Below the pieces are notes generated by a model. The model had not been told where the DNA came from and made no database searches. It saw nothing but the letters and a program-made list of their open reading frames with translations. Position numbers and translations under genes: made by a program. A DNA stretch of 64,000 nt from Planctomycetota bacterium (GTDB taxonomy: Bacteria; Planctomycetota; PLA2), in contig JAJFFF010000044.1 of NCBI GenBank assembly GCA_021776785.1, forward strand, positions 214,578-278,577, read 5' to 3'. This document shows, piece after piece, positions 17,350 through 26,401 of this stretch (the stretch's first letter is position 1; every line of letters starts with the position of its first letter).

Positions 17350-17370
17350 AGCCCAACAGACGCTTACACA

Positions 17371-17404
17371 AGCGCCGGAGTCTTTAAGGCTCCGGCGCTT
17401 TTTT
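17371..17404 (+). terminator. Rho-independent terminator after paralogue A
   Basis: AGCGCCGGAG (17371-17380) pairs with CTCCGGCGCT (17390-17399), followed by six T. It lies 22 bases after the stop and separates paralogue A from B transcriptionally. Confidence 0.9.
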
Positions 17405-17991
17405 CGTACGCATCGGTAACACGCGTCCCCTTTTCGCACACACAACTTGCCGCAGCCGACGGTCACTGGAACCCAATCGCACCGCGCGACAGCCGACTGT
17501 CACCTCGCACGAGTTTTTTTCTGTGTTTTTACAAGATTCGTGGCACGTTTCGATGAGTAGCAACGTACATCTAGTGGAGTCGTTGCACGGCAGCGACGCG
17601 ACCAAAAGACATCACACACCAACGAGGCGTTCGGGATCGCCTGCGCACCCGTCAACCAACCCGCGCGGATCCCATTCAGACAACTCCTCGGGAAGTCGGA
17701 ATCCTCACCAGGTTCCGGCTTCCGGTTTTGCCCGAGCCTGCTCCCTTTGGGGTCAGAGATTTTCACCGGATCGTCGGGTCTACGTAAGCGACTGTGGGGA
17801 CCGCGCTTAGGCCGAACTGTGCCTGCCGGTGCCGGGGTCGCGCCAAAGTGCCCCTTTCGAAGGTGGGAGGCCCCCCGCTATACTCTCCGGTGGTTGGGCT
17901 ATCAAAAGGAAGACTCCTACGGGTGGTTCCCTAGATAGTCAGGGTGAAAACACAGTTCAGGCGCACGGGCGCCTCGTTGGTGGAGTGTGTC
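17405..17991 (+). promoter_or_regulatory. Long intergenic leader of the second glycine-rich lipoprotein
   Basis: No gene is supported in these 587 bases. A partial direct repeat CAGCCGACnGTCAC occurs twice near 17453-17500. The word GCTCCCTTT near 17740 is also present in the leader of paralogue A (near 14284), but overall the two leaders are not clearly alike. GC-rich inverted stretches lie near 17860-17880. The ribosome-binding site GGTGGAG (17979-17985) sits six bases before the ATG. The length and the preceding terminator imply an independent promoter here. Confidence 0.45.
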
Positions 17992-20898
17992 ATGCGGGCA
18001 ATTCGTATTGTTTGTCTGACGTTGTGCGCGGCTGTAATGACAGCATGCGGCGGCGGCGGATCCGGTAGTACTCAGGGTCAGTTCCTACTGATCCAATTTC
18101 TCGAATCTGGCCAAAACAATGTGCCGCGCAACCGAACGTTAACGTTCGGTTTCTCCGGTCCGGTTATGGAAGGCCAGGACTTCGCCGAGCGGCTCCAGAT
18201 CGATAACGTGCAGTCGGGTGCGAATTCGAACTTCTCTCGCGCGATCGGCGTCTACGTCGTCGTGGCGGACCGAGTTTCGTTTGCGCCGCGCCTTCCGCAG
18301 ATTCCGGATCGAACCGATGCGGGACTTCGTGAGAACGGTAGCTATATCGTTTTCTTGAAGTCTGGACCCGATGCGCTCCAGGCCGCGGACGGCGACGCCA
18401 TTCGCCAGCAGCAGGAGTTTAACTTCAACACAAGTGATGTGTTTGAGGATCCGCTGCCGTTGGACCCGCCGCGCGCACTTCGCTTGTTCGCTCGCGACAC
18501 GACGACGCAGGAAGAGATTGACTTGTCGCGGCTCGATCCGCGGCCGGACAGCGTGCGCCTCCAGGACAGCGCGACGCTGATCGCCAATGACCGGGTGATC
18601 GAACCCGGCGCCGGCGGTGCTCCGAACTTTGGCACGCCTTGGGAGTTCAACCTTCAGATCTCGGAGCCGATCGACCCCGCGACCATTCGCACGGCAAACA
18701 TTGAGCTCACAGAGATCTTTGAAGACGCGACGACGACAGACGACGCGAGCGACCCCGGCGCGACGGACGGACACTTCGGCACCGCGGTCAACTTCCCGGT
18801 CCCGATCAACGTTTCGGTTTCGCAAGGGATCGACGAGTCCGGCGAGATTCAGACCTTTATCCGCGTCGTTCCCCTTTTCACCCTGGTGGATGACACGCGC
18901 TACCGCATTCGTTTCAGCGGCAGCATCCTCGGCGTCGATTTTCGGAAGACGTTTATCGGCGACAACGGATTGACCGGCGACGGGACGACGATTGTCAGCG
19001 GCCTGCAGCTGTTCCCGGAGCCCGGCGGATTGGGGTATGTCGCCCACTTCATCGTGCGCGACCGCCCGTCCATCACCGGCACGCGCACATTGACGTACGA
19101 CCCGCTTTCGGATCGCATCGAGCCCGAAGACGGCACCACGACGAACGATCCGACACAGGTCAACAACGCGCTCTACAACCCGGTCAGCAACCCGAGCGAG
19201 ACCGTTGGTTTCCTCGCGGCGTTCGGAACGGGCGCGGACGGCGACCTCGCGGCGTCGGGCATTGCGGTGACCACCCTCGACGCTGGCGACACCCCGAACG
19301 AGTTCATGGGCAACCCGTTTAGCGTGACCGACATCAACCCCAACAACCTGGGGAACACCGACACGCGTCCGGGCGGTCTTTTGACCTACGACTCGCTCGC
19401 GTACACAGAATTCAACTTCAAGAGCGTGACGATCTCGGGCTCGGCCACACTGCAAGTGACGGGTGCGAACCCGGTCATGTTGCGGGTGGCGGGTCTTGTG
19501 CAGATCAACGGCACGCTCGACGTTACGGGCGCACCCGGAACCCCGGGCGGCATTCCTTCCATCGCACGCGGTGGCGAGGGCGGACCGGGCGGTTTTGCGG
19601 GCGGCGACAGCCGGCCGAACACCGACGGGACGTGCACGTTCCGACCCAACGGTTGTTCGAACTTCCAGACAATTCTTGATGCTTGCGCGGCCACACGCAA
19701 TCGATTCCCGTACAGCGACGCTGGCGAGGGGCCGGGTCGCGGTCAGCCGGGCGGTTTGACGCACAACTACCCGAGCACGGATCAAAAGAACGCACTGGGC
19801 GGCACAGGCGGCGGCGGTGGAAGCCACGCCTCACGTGGTACCGACGGCGAGGATCGCCGGAACGCAGGTGACGATGAGGGCACCAACGGTGACACTTGCA
19901 CGACAGGTTTCATGCTCGTGCGCAATTCGGGCATGATCGGCGTACGTTCGGTCGCTGGCCCCACCTACGGCGACAACTTCGTCGTGGACATCGTCATGGG
20001 CGGATCCGGCGGCGGCGCGGGTGGCGGAACGCAGACCTACTCGACGTTCACGCCCGGTAAAGCCGCGGGCGGCGCGGGCGGCGGTGGTGGCGGCTCGGTC
20101 GCGATCATCGCGTCGGCCGGCATCAACATCCCCGGCGGAACCATCGACGCAAGGGGCGGCCCTGGCGGTCGCGGTGGTTTGGTGGCCTGGAGCGGTACAA
20201 GCCAGGTCGTGCAAGGCGGCGGTGGCGGCGGAGCGGGCGGCACGATTGTGCTCATCGCCGGCGCCGACATTGCGATCGCCGGCGCCACGCTGGACGCCCG
20301 TGGCGGCGCCGGTGGCGCACGCGGACTGGTGCAAGGCGGCGCATCCTGTGCGGCTTGTAACGGTGGCGGCGCGGGCGGCAAGGGCTATGTGTTCATGATG
20401 GACGCCGACGGCGTCATCACCGGCTCACTCCAAGCAACCCCCGGCACCTACGACATCGCCAACAGCGTGACCACGATCAGCGCCTTCGACGCATCCCGCT
20501 TCGAAGCGATCCTCTCGGTCACGCGCCTGTTCAACGTGCTCGCGGCGAACCCGGACTACCTCGACTTGGTGCCGGGCGATATCCGCGGCTTTGTCAGCCC
20601 GGGGCAACGCATCCGCGTTCGGATGTCGTCGGCGAAGGCCGACCCGTTAAACCCCTTGAACGCCGAATTGGACACCGAAATCGGGGTCTTTGAGATAGCA
20701 CTCATCCGCTTCGACGCGGGGAGCGTGGTCGTCGACATCACCGGCGATGCGGACAACTTGAACCCGGCGTTGCAGACGCCCGCGCGCGATGCGTTTATCC
20801 GCGTGGTCTCCGAGTTCGAGTACGACAATGGTCCGGAAGCGGCGCTCGGGCCGTTTGCCACCGTCGATAGCGTGACGGTATCGTTCACGTTCAACTAA
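17992..20898 (+). CDS. Large glycine-rich lipoprotein, tandem paralogue B
   Basis: This is a second copy of the 14446 protein. I chose the ATG at 17992 over a GTG at 17944 because it gives a lipoprotein signal ending MTAC with Cys19, exactly as in paralogue A, a 968-residue length (A is 967) and a ribosome-binding site. The same order follows: Ig-like beta segments, a glycine-rich block from about 507 to 802 (GGAGGTIVLIAGADIAIAG, IDARGGPGGRGG), a SCAACNGGG pair and an almost identical C-terminus including RLFNVLAANPDYLDL. The Asn/Ser stretches and Gly runs differ, so the copies have diverged. Likely surface-exposed; function unknown. Confidence 0.88.
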   Translation: MRAIRIVCLTLCAAVMTACGGGGSGSTQGQFLLIQFLESGQNNVPRNRTLTFGFSGPVMEGQDFAERLQIDNVQSGANSNFSRAIGVYVVVADRVSFAPRLPQIPDRTDAGLRENGSYIVFLKSGPDALQAADGDAIRQQQEFNFNTSDVFEDPLPLDPPRALRLFARDTTTQEEIDLSRLDPRPDSVRLQDSATLIANDRVIEPGAGGAPNFGTPWEFNLQISEPIDPATIRTANIELTEIFEDATTTDDASDPGATDGHFGTAVNFPVPINVSVSQGIDESGEIQTFIRVVPLFTLVDDTRYRIRFSGSILGVDFRKTFIGDNGLTGDGTTIVSGLQLFPEPGGLGYVAHFIVRDRPSITGTRTLTYDPLSDRIEPEDGTTTNDPTQVNNALYNPVSNPSETVGFLAAFGTGADGDLAASGIAVTTLDAGDTPNEFMGNPFSVTDINPNNLGNTDTRPGGLLTYDSLAYTEFNFKSVTISGSATLQVTGANPVMLRVAGLVQINGTLDVTGAPGTPGGIPSIARGGEGGPGGFAGGDSRPNTDGTCTFRPNGCSNFQTILDACAATRNRFPYSDAGEGPGRGQPGGLTHNYPSTDQKNALGGTGGGGGSHASRGTDGEDRRNAGDDEGTNGDTCTTGFMLVRNSGMIGVRSVAGPTYGDNFVVDIVMGGSGGGAGGGTQTYSTFTPGKAAGGAGGGGGGSVAIIASAGINIPGGTIDARGGPGGRGGLVAWSGTSQVVQGGGGGGAGGTIVLIAGADIAIAGATLDARGGAGGARGLVQGGASCAACNGGGAGGKGYVFMMDADGVITGSLQATPGTYDIANSVTTISAFDASRFEAILSVTRLFNVLAANPDYLDLVPGDIRGFVSPGQRIRVRMSSAKADPLNPLNAELDTEIGVFEIALIRFDAGSVVVDITGDADNLNPALQTPARDAFIRVVSEFEYDNGPEAALGPFATVDSVTVSFTFN

Positions 20899-20916
20899 GA
20901 CGTTTCTAATCCACCC

Positions 20917-20944
20917 AAGGGGCTCGTTTACGAGCCCCTTTTTT
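20917..20944 (+). terminator. Rho-independent terminator after paralogue B
   Basis: AAGGGGCTCG (20917-20926) pairs with CGAGCCCCTT (20931-20940) around a TTTA loop and runs into T residues to 20944, shortly after the stop of the glycine-rich lipoprotein. Confidence 0.92.
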
Positions 20945-21032
20945 CGTGAAAACCCCGCGCCCTGCGGGCGCCCGCGGATCGCCCCCACCGGCGTTTTTTT
21001 TGAGTCGCGGCCGGATGTGCGAGACTTACCCG

Positions 21033-22346
21033 ATGGAAGCATCCCCTCGCCACTGCGTCGCCATTATCGGCGGAGCCGTTTCCGGTTCCGTCGCGGCTGA
21101 ACTCCTCGCCGAAGCTGGCGCCGACGTCATCGTCATCGAGCAAAACAGCCGTCCCTACGGCAAGATCGAAGATGGCCTCCCGCGATGGCATGTGCACCAA
21201 CGACACAAGGAATACGAGAAGCTCGGCGCGCGGCTCAGCAAGCCCGGCGTGACGTTTGTCCCGCAGACAAGGCTCGGTCAAGACATCGCGTGGAAAGAGC
21301 TTTCCGAGGAGTGGGGACTGAGCGCCATTCTCCTCGCGAATGGGGCGTGGCGCGACCGCCGCCTGCCCGTGGACGGCGCGGAGAAATTCCTAGAGAGCGG
21401 CTTCGAATACCAAAACCCGTTCATCTATTGGTTCAACCACAAGATCGAATCGAACTTCGATGGGCGCCAGATCGATGTCCCGGACGGCGCGGTCATTTTC
21501 GGTGGCGGCCTCGCCTCCATCGACTGCGTAAAAGTCTGCCAAATCGAGAATTATCGCCGCGCGTTTGCGCGGCGGGGCATTGAAGTCAGCGACTTGGACT
21601 TGGAAAAAAAGGGCGTCAGCAAGCTCTGCGAACTACACGGCATCGACGATCCCGACGAACTCGGCGTCAAGGGCTGCACGCTGATGTATCGCCGCCGCGC
21701 GATCGACATGCCTTTGGCGCAGCCGCCGGCGAACGCGACGCCGGAACAGATGGAGAAGACCTACAGCGTGCGCCGCAAGTTGCTCGAGGTCGCGCAAAAC
21801 AAGCTACGGTTCCACGTCCAGGACTGCACGATGCCGCTGTCGTTCGTCGCCGAGAACGGACGCGTGGTCGGTGTGAAGACGATCCGCACCAAGGTGGAGG
21901 GTCGCAAGGCCACGCCCATCGAAGGGAGCGAAGAAACCGTGCCCACCGGCCTCATCATCTCGTCGATTGGTTCGGTTCCGGAGCCGATCGAGGGGATCGA
22001 AATGAAGGGCGAGACGTTTGCGTTTAAGGACTGGGACCTTGGCGTGTACGACGAGTCCAAGGGCATCTTCGGTGTCGGCAACGTCGTGACGGGGCAGGGC
22101 AACATCCGCGCGTCTTTGCTGCACTCCCAAAAAGTCTGTACGTACTTAAAAGACGACTACTTCAAGGGAGCCTTAGGCGCCGCTTCGGCGGAGGCTGTGC
22201 AGCAACACCTAAACGGGAAGACTCCGCTGAGCGCGGACGAAGTCGCGTCCGTTCACGCGCGCGTGAAGGCGCACCACGTCCGCGCGGGCTACGAGGGCGA
22301 CTACGCGTCGTGGATCCAAAAGGTCTCGCCCGCGGACATGGCGTAA
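21033..22346 (+). CDS. FAD/NAD(P)-dependent oxidoreductase (GltD/ferredoxin reductase-like)
   Basis: This is a 437-residue two-dinucleotide-binding flavoprotein. The FAD Rossmann motif is near the start (VAIIGGAVSGSVAAELL), with Ser in place of one usual Gly. GLPRWHVHQRHKEYEKL matches the region after the FAD site in GltD and adrenodoxin-reductase-like enzymes. The NAD(P) site is VIFGGGLASIDCVKV. The C-terminal FAD-proximal motif is GIFGVGNVVTGQGNIRAS. The ATG at 21033 is preferred because the longer frame would start in the upstream terminator. No iron-sulfur cysteine cluster or GltB partner is present, so the electron partner is unknown; ferredoxin is a fair guess. Confidence 0.85.
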   Translation: MEASPRHCVAIIGGAVSGSVAAELLAEAGADVIVIEQNSRPYGKIEDGLPRWHVHQRHKEYEKLGARLSKPGVTFVPQTRLGQDIAWKELSEEWGLSAILLANGAWRDRRLPVDGAEKFLESGFEYQNPFIYWFNHKIESNFDGRQIDVPDGAVIFGGGLASIDCVKVCQIENYRRAFARRGIEVSDLDLEKKGVSKLCELHGIDDPDELGVKGCTLMYRRRAIDMPLAQPPANATPEQMEKTYSVRRKLLEVAQNKLRFHVQDCTMPLSFVAENGRVVGVKTIRTKVEGRKATPIEGSEETVPTGLIISSIGSVPEPIEGIEMKGETFAFKDWDLGVYDESKGIFGVGNVVTGQGNIRASLLHSQKVCTYLKDDYFKGALGAASAEAVQQHLNGKTPLSADEVASVHARVKAHHVRAGYEGDYASWIQKVSPADMA

Positions 22347-22436
22347 CCCCAACGCGACGGCTAGCCAAGGGTTCGCGTTCGGGCACTTTTCGACGTCGCG
22401 GCGGCCGGATCAGCGTCGCGGCGGTAAGATTGCGAC

Positions 22437-24404
22437 GTGCGTACACTTCTCGCGACGGCCCTCCTCGGACTTTTGGTTCTCTGGTGGAGCCCGTGGCAGA
22501 CGGATGCGCCGCAACCCGTCGTGCCTCGTGGCGACAACGGTGCGAGCGGTCCAGGTTCCGGTACGCCTCCTCCCTTCGGCGCGAGTTCATCGCCCCCATC
22601 GGCTTCGTCATCGGGGCCGGCGACGCAGCTCGACACGTCATTGGAGCGCGACCCATCGCTCATCGCGCATCGCCGCTACGAAGAGCTCATGAACGGTCAG
22701 CGCGCCGGAGCGTTTGAAGTTTGGTGGCGCAAAAAGACCGTCGCGGGTCAGGAATGCGTCGAGGACGTGACCATTCACCGCAGCCGCACGGTGCGCCTGA
22801 TGAACTCGGTGCGGACCGTGTTCGAATCGCATTCGGAAACGACGACGCTCCGGACCGCGGAGGGAGGACTGCTGCGGTCGCACACGCGCATAAAGCTTGG
22901 GCGCGGGCGGGGCGCGCGCCTCGACGAGTTCGTGACGCGGCGCACAAAACGCGGCTATCACGTCACCGCCCAGGTCGGTGACAACCGCGAGGAGTTCGAC
23001 GTCGCGTCGGAGCACCCCACCATCGTGGACGCGGAGTCGTTTGTCGGCAAACGCATTCGCAAGGGTGAATTGGACGTCGGCGATACGCTCACCATGCGGC
23101 AGCTCGACACGCGCAACAAGCGCACGATTGAGGTTTCGCTCCACGTCGAGGCGATCGAAGAAACAGGCCTCGTGCGGATTCGCGAGCAGTTCGAAAACAA
23201 CCGAACGCTGTGGTGGTTCGATGCGGACGGGACGGTGCGCCGCATGAGCGCGGGCCTTACCGAAATCCGGCGCGACGACACCGTCACGCTCGATTCGCTG
23301 CCGCGCCGCCCGGCCACGTTTCAGGTCACCTTGCCCAGCGACATCGACGCGCCGCGTCTGTTCACGGGCCGCACGATGGTCGTCGATCTCAAGGTTTTGG
23401 TCGATGAGACGGTGCGCCTCCCGGCCATCGCGGCGAACCCGTTTACGCGCGTTCTTTCGACGTCCTCGGGCCAACTGCGGTTGGAGCTCACGAGCCATGA
23501 TCGCGCGGGAGCGACCACAACGCTGCCGATCAAAGAGGAGAAGTTTGGCGACTATTTGAAGCCCACGCGCGTGATGGAGGTTGACCATCCGACGGTTGTC
23601 GCCACGGCGCAACGTATCGTCGGCGCCACGCGCGACGCGCGTACGGCAGCGACCAAGATCGCCGATGCCGTCTTCCATATGTTGGTCAAGCGATCGCCCG
23701 AGCTCGGTGAGCCCTCCGCCGTTCAGATTCTGCGCGATCGTGTCGGCGATTGCAGCGAGCACGCACTGCTCTTCACAACGCTCTGTCGCGCCGCGGGCAT
23801 CCCAGCTCGACGCTGCAGCGGCTGGGTTTGCATCGGGAGCGACTGGGGCGCCCACGCATGGACCGAAATTTGGGTCGGCGAGTGGATCGGCGCGGATCCG
23901 ACGACCAACGAGATCGGCACGCGCGCGCGCTACATCATGCTGCGCCGACAGGACGAGGCCGACTACCCCGCCGCGCACATTTTGGCCGAACGGTCCGAGA
24001 TCAAGATCGTGCGAGCCGAATACAGCGACGGCGCCATCGCGTTTCAAGACGACGATCAAGATGACGCGATCCGCACCGGTATTCGCACGGCGCCTCTTCC
24101 CAAGGGTTGGCGCCTCCGCTATACACAGGGCGGCGCGATGCTCAACGCCGACGGCGTGCGCCTCACGCTCTCGATCGAAGGCGACCACGGATATCGAGCG
24201 CCGCACACGCTGGCACGACGCTACCGCGGCGGTTCGCAGGCGTTTGGAAATCGCACCGCGTATCACGCGCGCGGCGGACGCGGCATCGTCGTCCCCCTCG
24301 GACGGCAACATCTCTACATCGAGCGAAGAGATCGCGGCCGCCGCGAGATTCCCCTCGCGGAGCTCGCGAAGGTGCTGGAACCGACGATTTCGCGCGACGA
24401 GTAG
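22437..24404 (+). CDS. Exported transglutaminase-like (papain-fold) protein
   Basis: This is a 655-residue protein that starts at a GTG, with an N-terminal hydrophobic segment (residues 3-18) and a Pro/Gly/Ser linker, so it is probably exported or membrane-anchored. The transglutaminase core lies at about 380-500: VGDCSEHALLF with Cys439, HAWTEIW with His473 and GADPTTNEIG with Asp487, a complete Cys-His-Asp triad. The N-terminal 350 residues are beta-rich and unassigned. Bacterial members of this fold act mostly as proteases or amidases, less often as crosslinkers. GlgX-like follows 17 bases later, with no obvious functional link. Confidence 0.85.
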   Translation: MRTLLATALLGLLVLWWSPWQTDAPQPVVPRGDNGASGPGSGTPPPFGASSSPPSASSSGPATQLDTSLERDPSLIAHRRYEELMNGQRAGAFEVWWRKKTVAGQECVEDVTIHRSRTVRLMNSVRTVFESHSETTTLRTAEGGLLRSHTRIKLGRGRGARLDEFVTRRTKRGYHVTAQVGDNREEFDVASEHPTIVDAESFVGKRIRKGELDVGDTLTMRQLDTRNKRTIEVSLHVEAIEETGLVRIREQFENNRTLWWFDADGTVRRMSAGLTEIRRDDTVTLDSLPRRPATFQVTLPSDIDAPRLFTGRTMVVDLKVLVDETVRLPAIAANPFTRVLSTSSGQLRLELTSHDRAGATTTLPIKEEKFGDYLKPTRVMEVDHPTVVATAQRIVGATRDARTAATKIADAVFHMLVKRSPELGEPSAVQILRDRVGDCSEHALLFTTLCRAAGIPARRCSGWVCIGSDWGAHAWTEIWVGEWIGADPTTNEIGTRARYIMLRRQDEADYPAAHILAERSEIKIVRAEYSDGAIAFQDDDQDDAIRTGIRTAPLPKGWRLRYTQGGAMLNADGVRLTLSIEGDHGYRAPHTLARRYRGGSQAFGNRTAYHARGGRGIVVPLGRQHLYIERRDRGRREIPLAELAKVLEPTISRDE

Positions 24405-24421
24405 GCGCGCCGTAGACGCGC

Positions 24422-26272
24422 GTGCAAGAGATGATCGACGCCGTATTTCCGCCCTGGTCGCCGCTCCCACGCGACGACGGAACGCTGTTTCGCGTGCGAT
24501 GCACGGCCGATCGGCTGCACCTGTTGCTCTACGGATCTGATCGCGCCCGCCCGCGCGTACTCGCGCTCGATCCAACCACCCATCGGCGCGCTGACACGTG
24601 GGAAATCTTCGTGCCCGGTGTCAGGGAAGGGCAGCGCTACAACTGGGCGGTGGACGTGACCCGTCCGCTCGTGGATCCCTACGCCCTCGAAGTCGATGGG
24701 CCGAGATGCTTTGGCGCCGACGCCACAGGGCGCCGGCCGACGTGGCCCGCCCTGAACAAGGACCACCGGTTCGCGGGCGTCGTCGTGGCGCCCGCTCCCC
24801 TGCCGGCATGGCGACGCCCCCACCATGCCGACTCCGATCTCGTGATCTATGAGATGCATGTGCGCGGTTTCACGCGTGACCCGAGCGCGGGCGTGCAACA
24901 ACCCGGCGGGTTCTCCGGCGTGGTCGAAAAGATCGACCACCTGCGCGCACTCGGTGTGACGGCTGTCGAGCTCTTGCCCGTCCATGAGTTCGACGAACAG
25001 GAAACGCAACACGCACCGGGCCTCCACAACTACTGGGGATACAGTCCGCTGAATTGGTTTGCGCCGAACAGTCGCTACGGAACCATCGCTGATTTTCGCG
25101 CGATGGTGAGTGCACTGCACGAACATGACATCGAGGTCATCGTCGATGTCGTGTTCAACCACACCGCCGAGATGGACGCGGCGGGCCCGACGTGGCACTT
25201 CCGCGACTTGGATCCGGGCGCCTATCTCACGCGCGACGTGACGGGGTGCGGAAACACGGTCCGCACGGGCGCACCACACATGCAAGAAGTCGTCTTGTCC
25301 GCGCTTCGTTGGTGGGTGCACGCCTTGGGCGTGGACGGCTTTCGTTTCGACCTCGCCTCCGTGCTCGCGCGCGACGAGGACGGTGCACTTTCGAAGGCGC
25401 CGCGTTTGATCCGGCGCATCGAGAGCGATCCATTCTTGGAAAAGACGCGCCTCATCGCGGAAGCGTGGGACGCGGGCGATTCGTACTTGGTGGGAAACTG
25501 GCCCGGCAACGAGCGGTGGACCGTATGGAACGACCGGTTCCGCGACGACGTCCGCCGGGCGTGGCTCCACGGCGAACCAAGCGCGCTCGGCCATCGCCTG
25601 GCCGGGAGCCCCGACGTGTTTTCTCGCACGAACCGTGCGCTCAATTTCGTGACGAGCCACGATGGGTTCACGCTGCGCGATCTCGTGAGCTATACGCGCC
25701 GCCACAACGATCCCAACGGCGAGGACGGCCGCGACGGCCACGCCCACGAAGTTTCCGACGGATTCGGTGCCGAGGGTCCGACCGCTGATCCCGCGATCAT
25801 GGCCGCCCGCGACAAGACGCGGCGCGCGCTCCTCGCGACCCTGCTCGTGAGCGACGGCACACCCATGTTGACCGCGGGCGACGAATTCGGCCGGACGCAG
25901 CGGGGCAACAACAACGCGTACTGCCATGACAGTCCGCTCACGTGGCTCCATTGGAATGACGCGGAGCGCGACGCGGCATTTTTGCGCTTTACCCGCGCAT
26001 TGATCGCATTGCGGCGCGCGCACTGGCGAAGCGACGCGTCCAAGACTTGGTTTGGGCCGGGCGAGGGTTTGTTTGGGTTCCATACGAACCGGTGGTTGAT
26101 CGCGTGCAATCTGCGCGACGTCGCGACGGAACTCGCGATGCCTCAAGGTCGTTGGCGGCGGGCCGTGGACACGGCGGCCAAGTCCCCAGACGACGTCCCG
26201 GAACAACAACCGAGAATGGCGGCGTCGACCCCACTCGCCCCCCGCAGCCTCGTCATCGCCCTTCCGAACTAG
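24422..26272 (+). CDS. glgX: Glycogen debranching enzyme / isoamylase-type GH13 (GlgX-like)
   Basis: This 616-residue cytoplasmic GH13 enzyme hydrolyses alpha-1,6 branch points of glycogen or related glucans. An N-terminal CBM48-like domain (about 20-120) precedes the barrel, with YEMHVRGFTRDPS and VDVVFNHTAE. The catalytic residues are Asp310 (GFRFDLAS), Glu347 (LIAEAWD) and Asp414 (VTSHDGFTLRDLVSY). The motifs NYWGYSPLNWFAP and GDEFGRTQRGNNNAYC are characteristic of GlgX and isoamylases. Numbering is from the GTG at 24422; an ATG at 24431 is an equally good start. It is shorter than many GlgX proteins, mainly in the C-terminal sandwich. No other glycogen gene is nearby. Confidence 0.92.
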   Translation: MQEMIDAVFPPWSPLPRDDGTLFRVRCTADRLHLLLYGSDRARPRVLALDPTTHRRADTWEIFVPGVREGQRYNWAVDVTRPLVDPYALEVDGPRCFGADATGRRPTWPALNKDHRFAGVVVAPAPLPAWRRPHHADSDLVIYEMHVRGFTRDPSAGVQQPGGFSGVVEKIDHLRALGVTAVELLPVHEFDEQETQHAPGLHNYWGYSPLNWFAPNSRYGTIADFRAMVSALHEHDIEVIVDVVFNHTAEMDAAGPTWHFRDLDPGAYLTRDVTGCGNTVRTGAPHMQEVVLSALRWWVHALGVDGFRFDLASVLARDEDGALSKAPRLIRRIESDPFLEKTRLIAEAWDAGDSYLVGNWPGNERWTVWNDRFRDDVRRAWLHGEPSALGHRLAGSPDVFSRTNRALNFVTSHDGFTLRDLVSYTRRHNDPNGEDGRDGHAHEVSDGFGAEGPTADPAIMAARDKTRRALLATLLVSDGTPMLTAGDEFGRTQRGNNNAYCHDSPLTWLHWNDAERDAAFLRFTRALIALRRAHWRSDASKTWFGPGEGLFGFHTNRWLIACNLRDVATELAMPQGRWRRAVDTAAKSPDDVPEQQPRMAASTPLAPRSLVIALPN

Positions 26273-26316
26273 CGGTCTCGTCGAGGCGCGACGAGCGCGC
26301 CGGTCTTGCACCGACT

Positions 26317-26374
26317 TTGCAGCGATTCTTGCGGCGATTCTTGCAGCGATTCTTGCGGCGGACTTGCAGCGGAC
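26317..26374. repeat. 12-bp tandem repeat between convergent genes
   Basis: The unit TTGC(A/G)GCGATTC is repeated three times exactly in length (26317-26352), alternating A and G at position five. Two decayed units (TTGCGGCGGAC, TTGCAGCGGAC) follow. It lies between the stops of two convergent genes and encodes nothing. Confidence 0.85.
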
Positions 26375-26401
26375 AGAGCCCGCCTCTGGGGGAAATCAGT
26401 T

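Noticed and set aside
17944..17991. Upstream GTG start for the second glycine-rich lipoprotein
   Set aside because: It would place 16 residues before the lipoprotein signal and break the match in length and Cys19 position with the first paralogue.
18139..19827. 562-residue open frame on the minus strand
   Set aside because: It lies wholly antisense to the second glycine-rich lipoprotein gene, is rich in Arg, Val and Ala, and has no recognisable domain; it is a GC-rich shadow frame.
20946..21032. Longer N-terminus for the FAD/NAD(P) oxidoreductase
   Set aside because: It would begin at the end of the rho-independent terminator and adds a Pro/Arg-rich stretch before the Rossmann motif; the ATG at 21033 is better.
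22638..24575. 645-residue minus-strand open frame
   Set aside because: It is antisense to the transglutaminase-like gene with its complete catalytic triad and shows no motif of its own.
24314..26311. 665-residue minus-strand open frame
   Set aside because: It is antisense to the GlgX-like gene, which has all three catalytic residues; composition is shadow-like.
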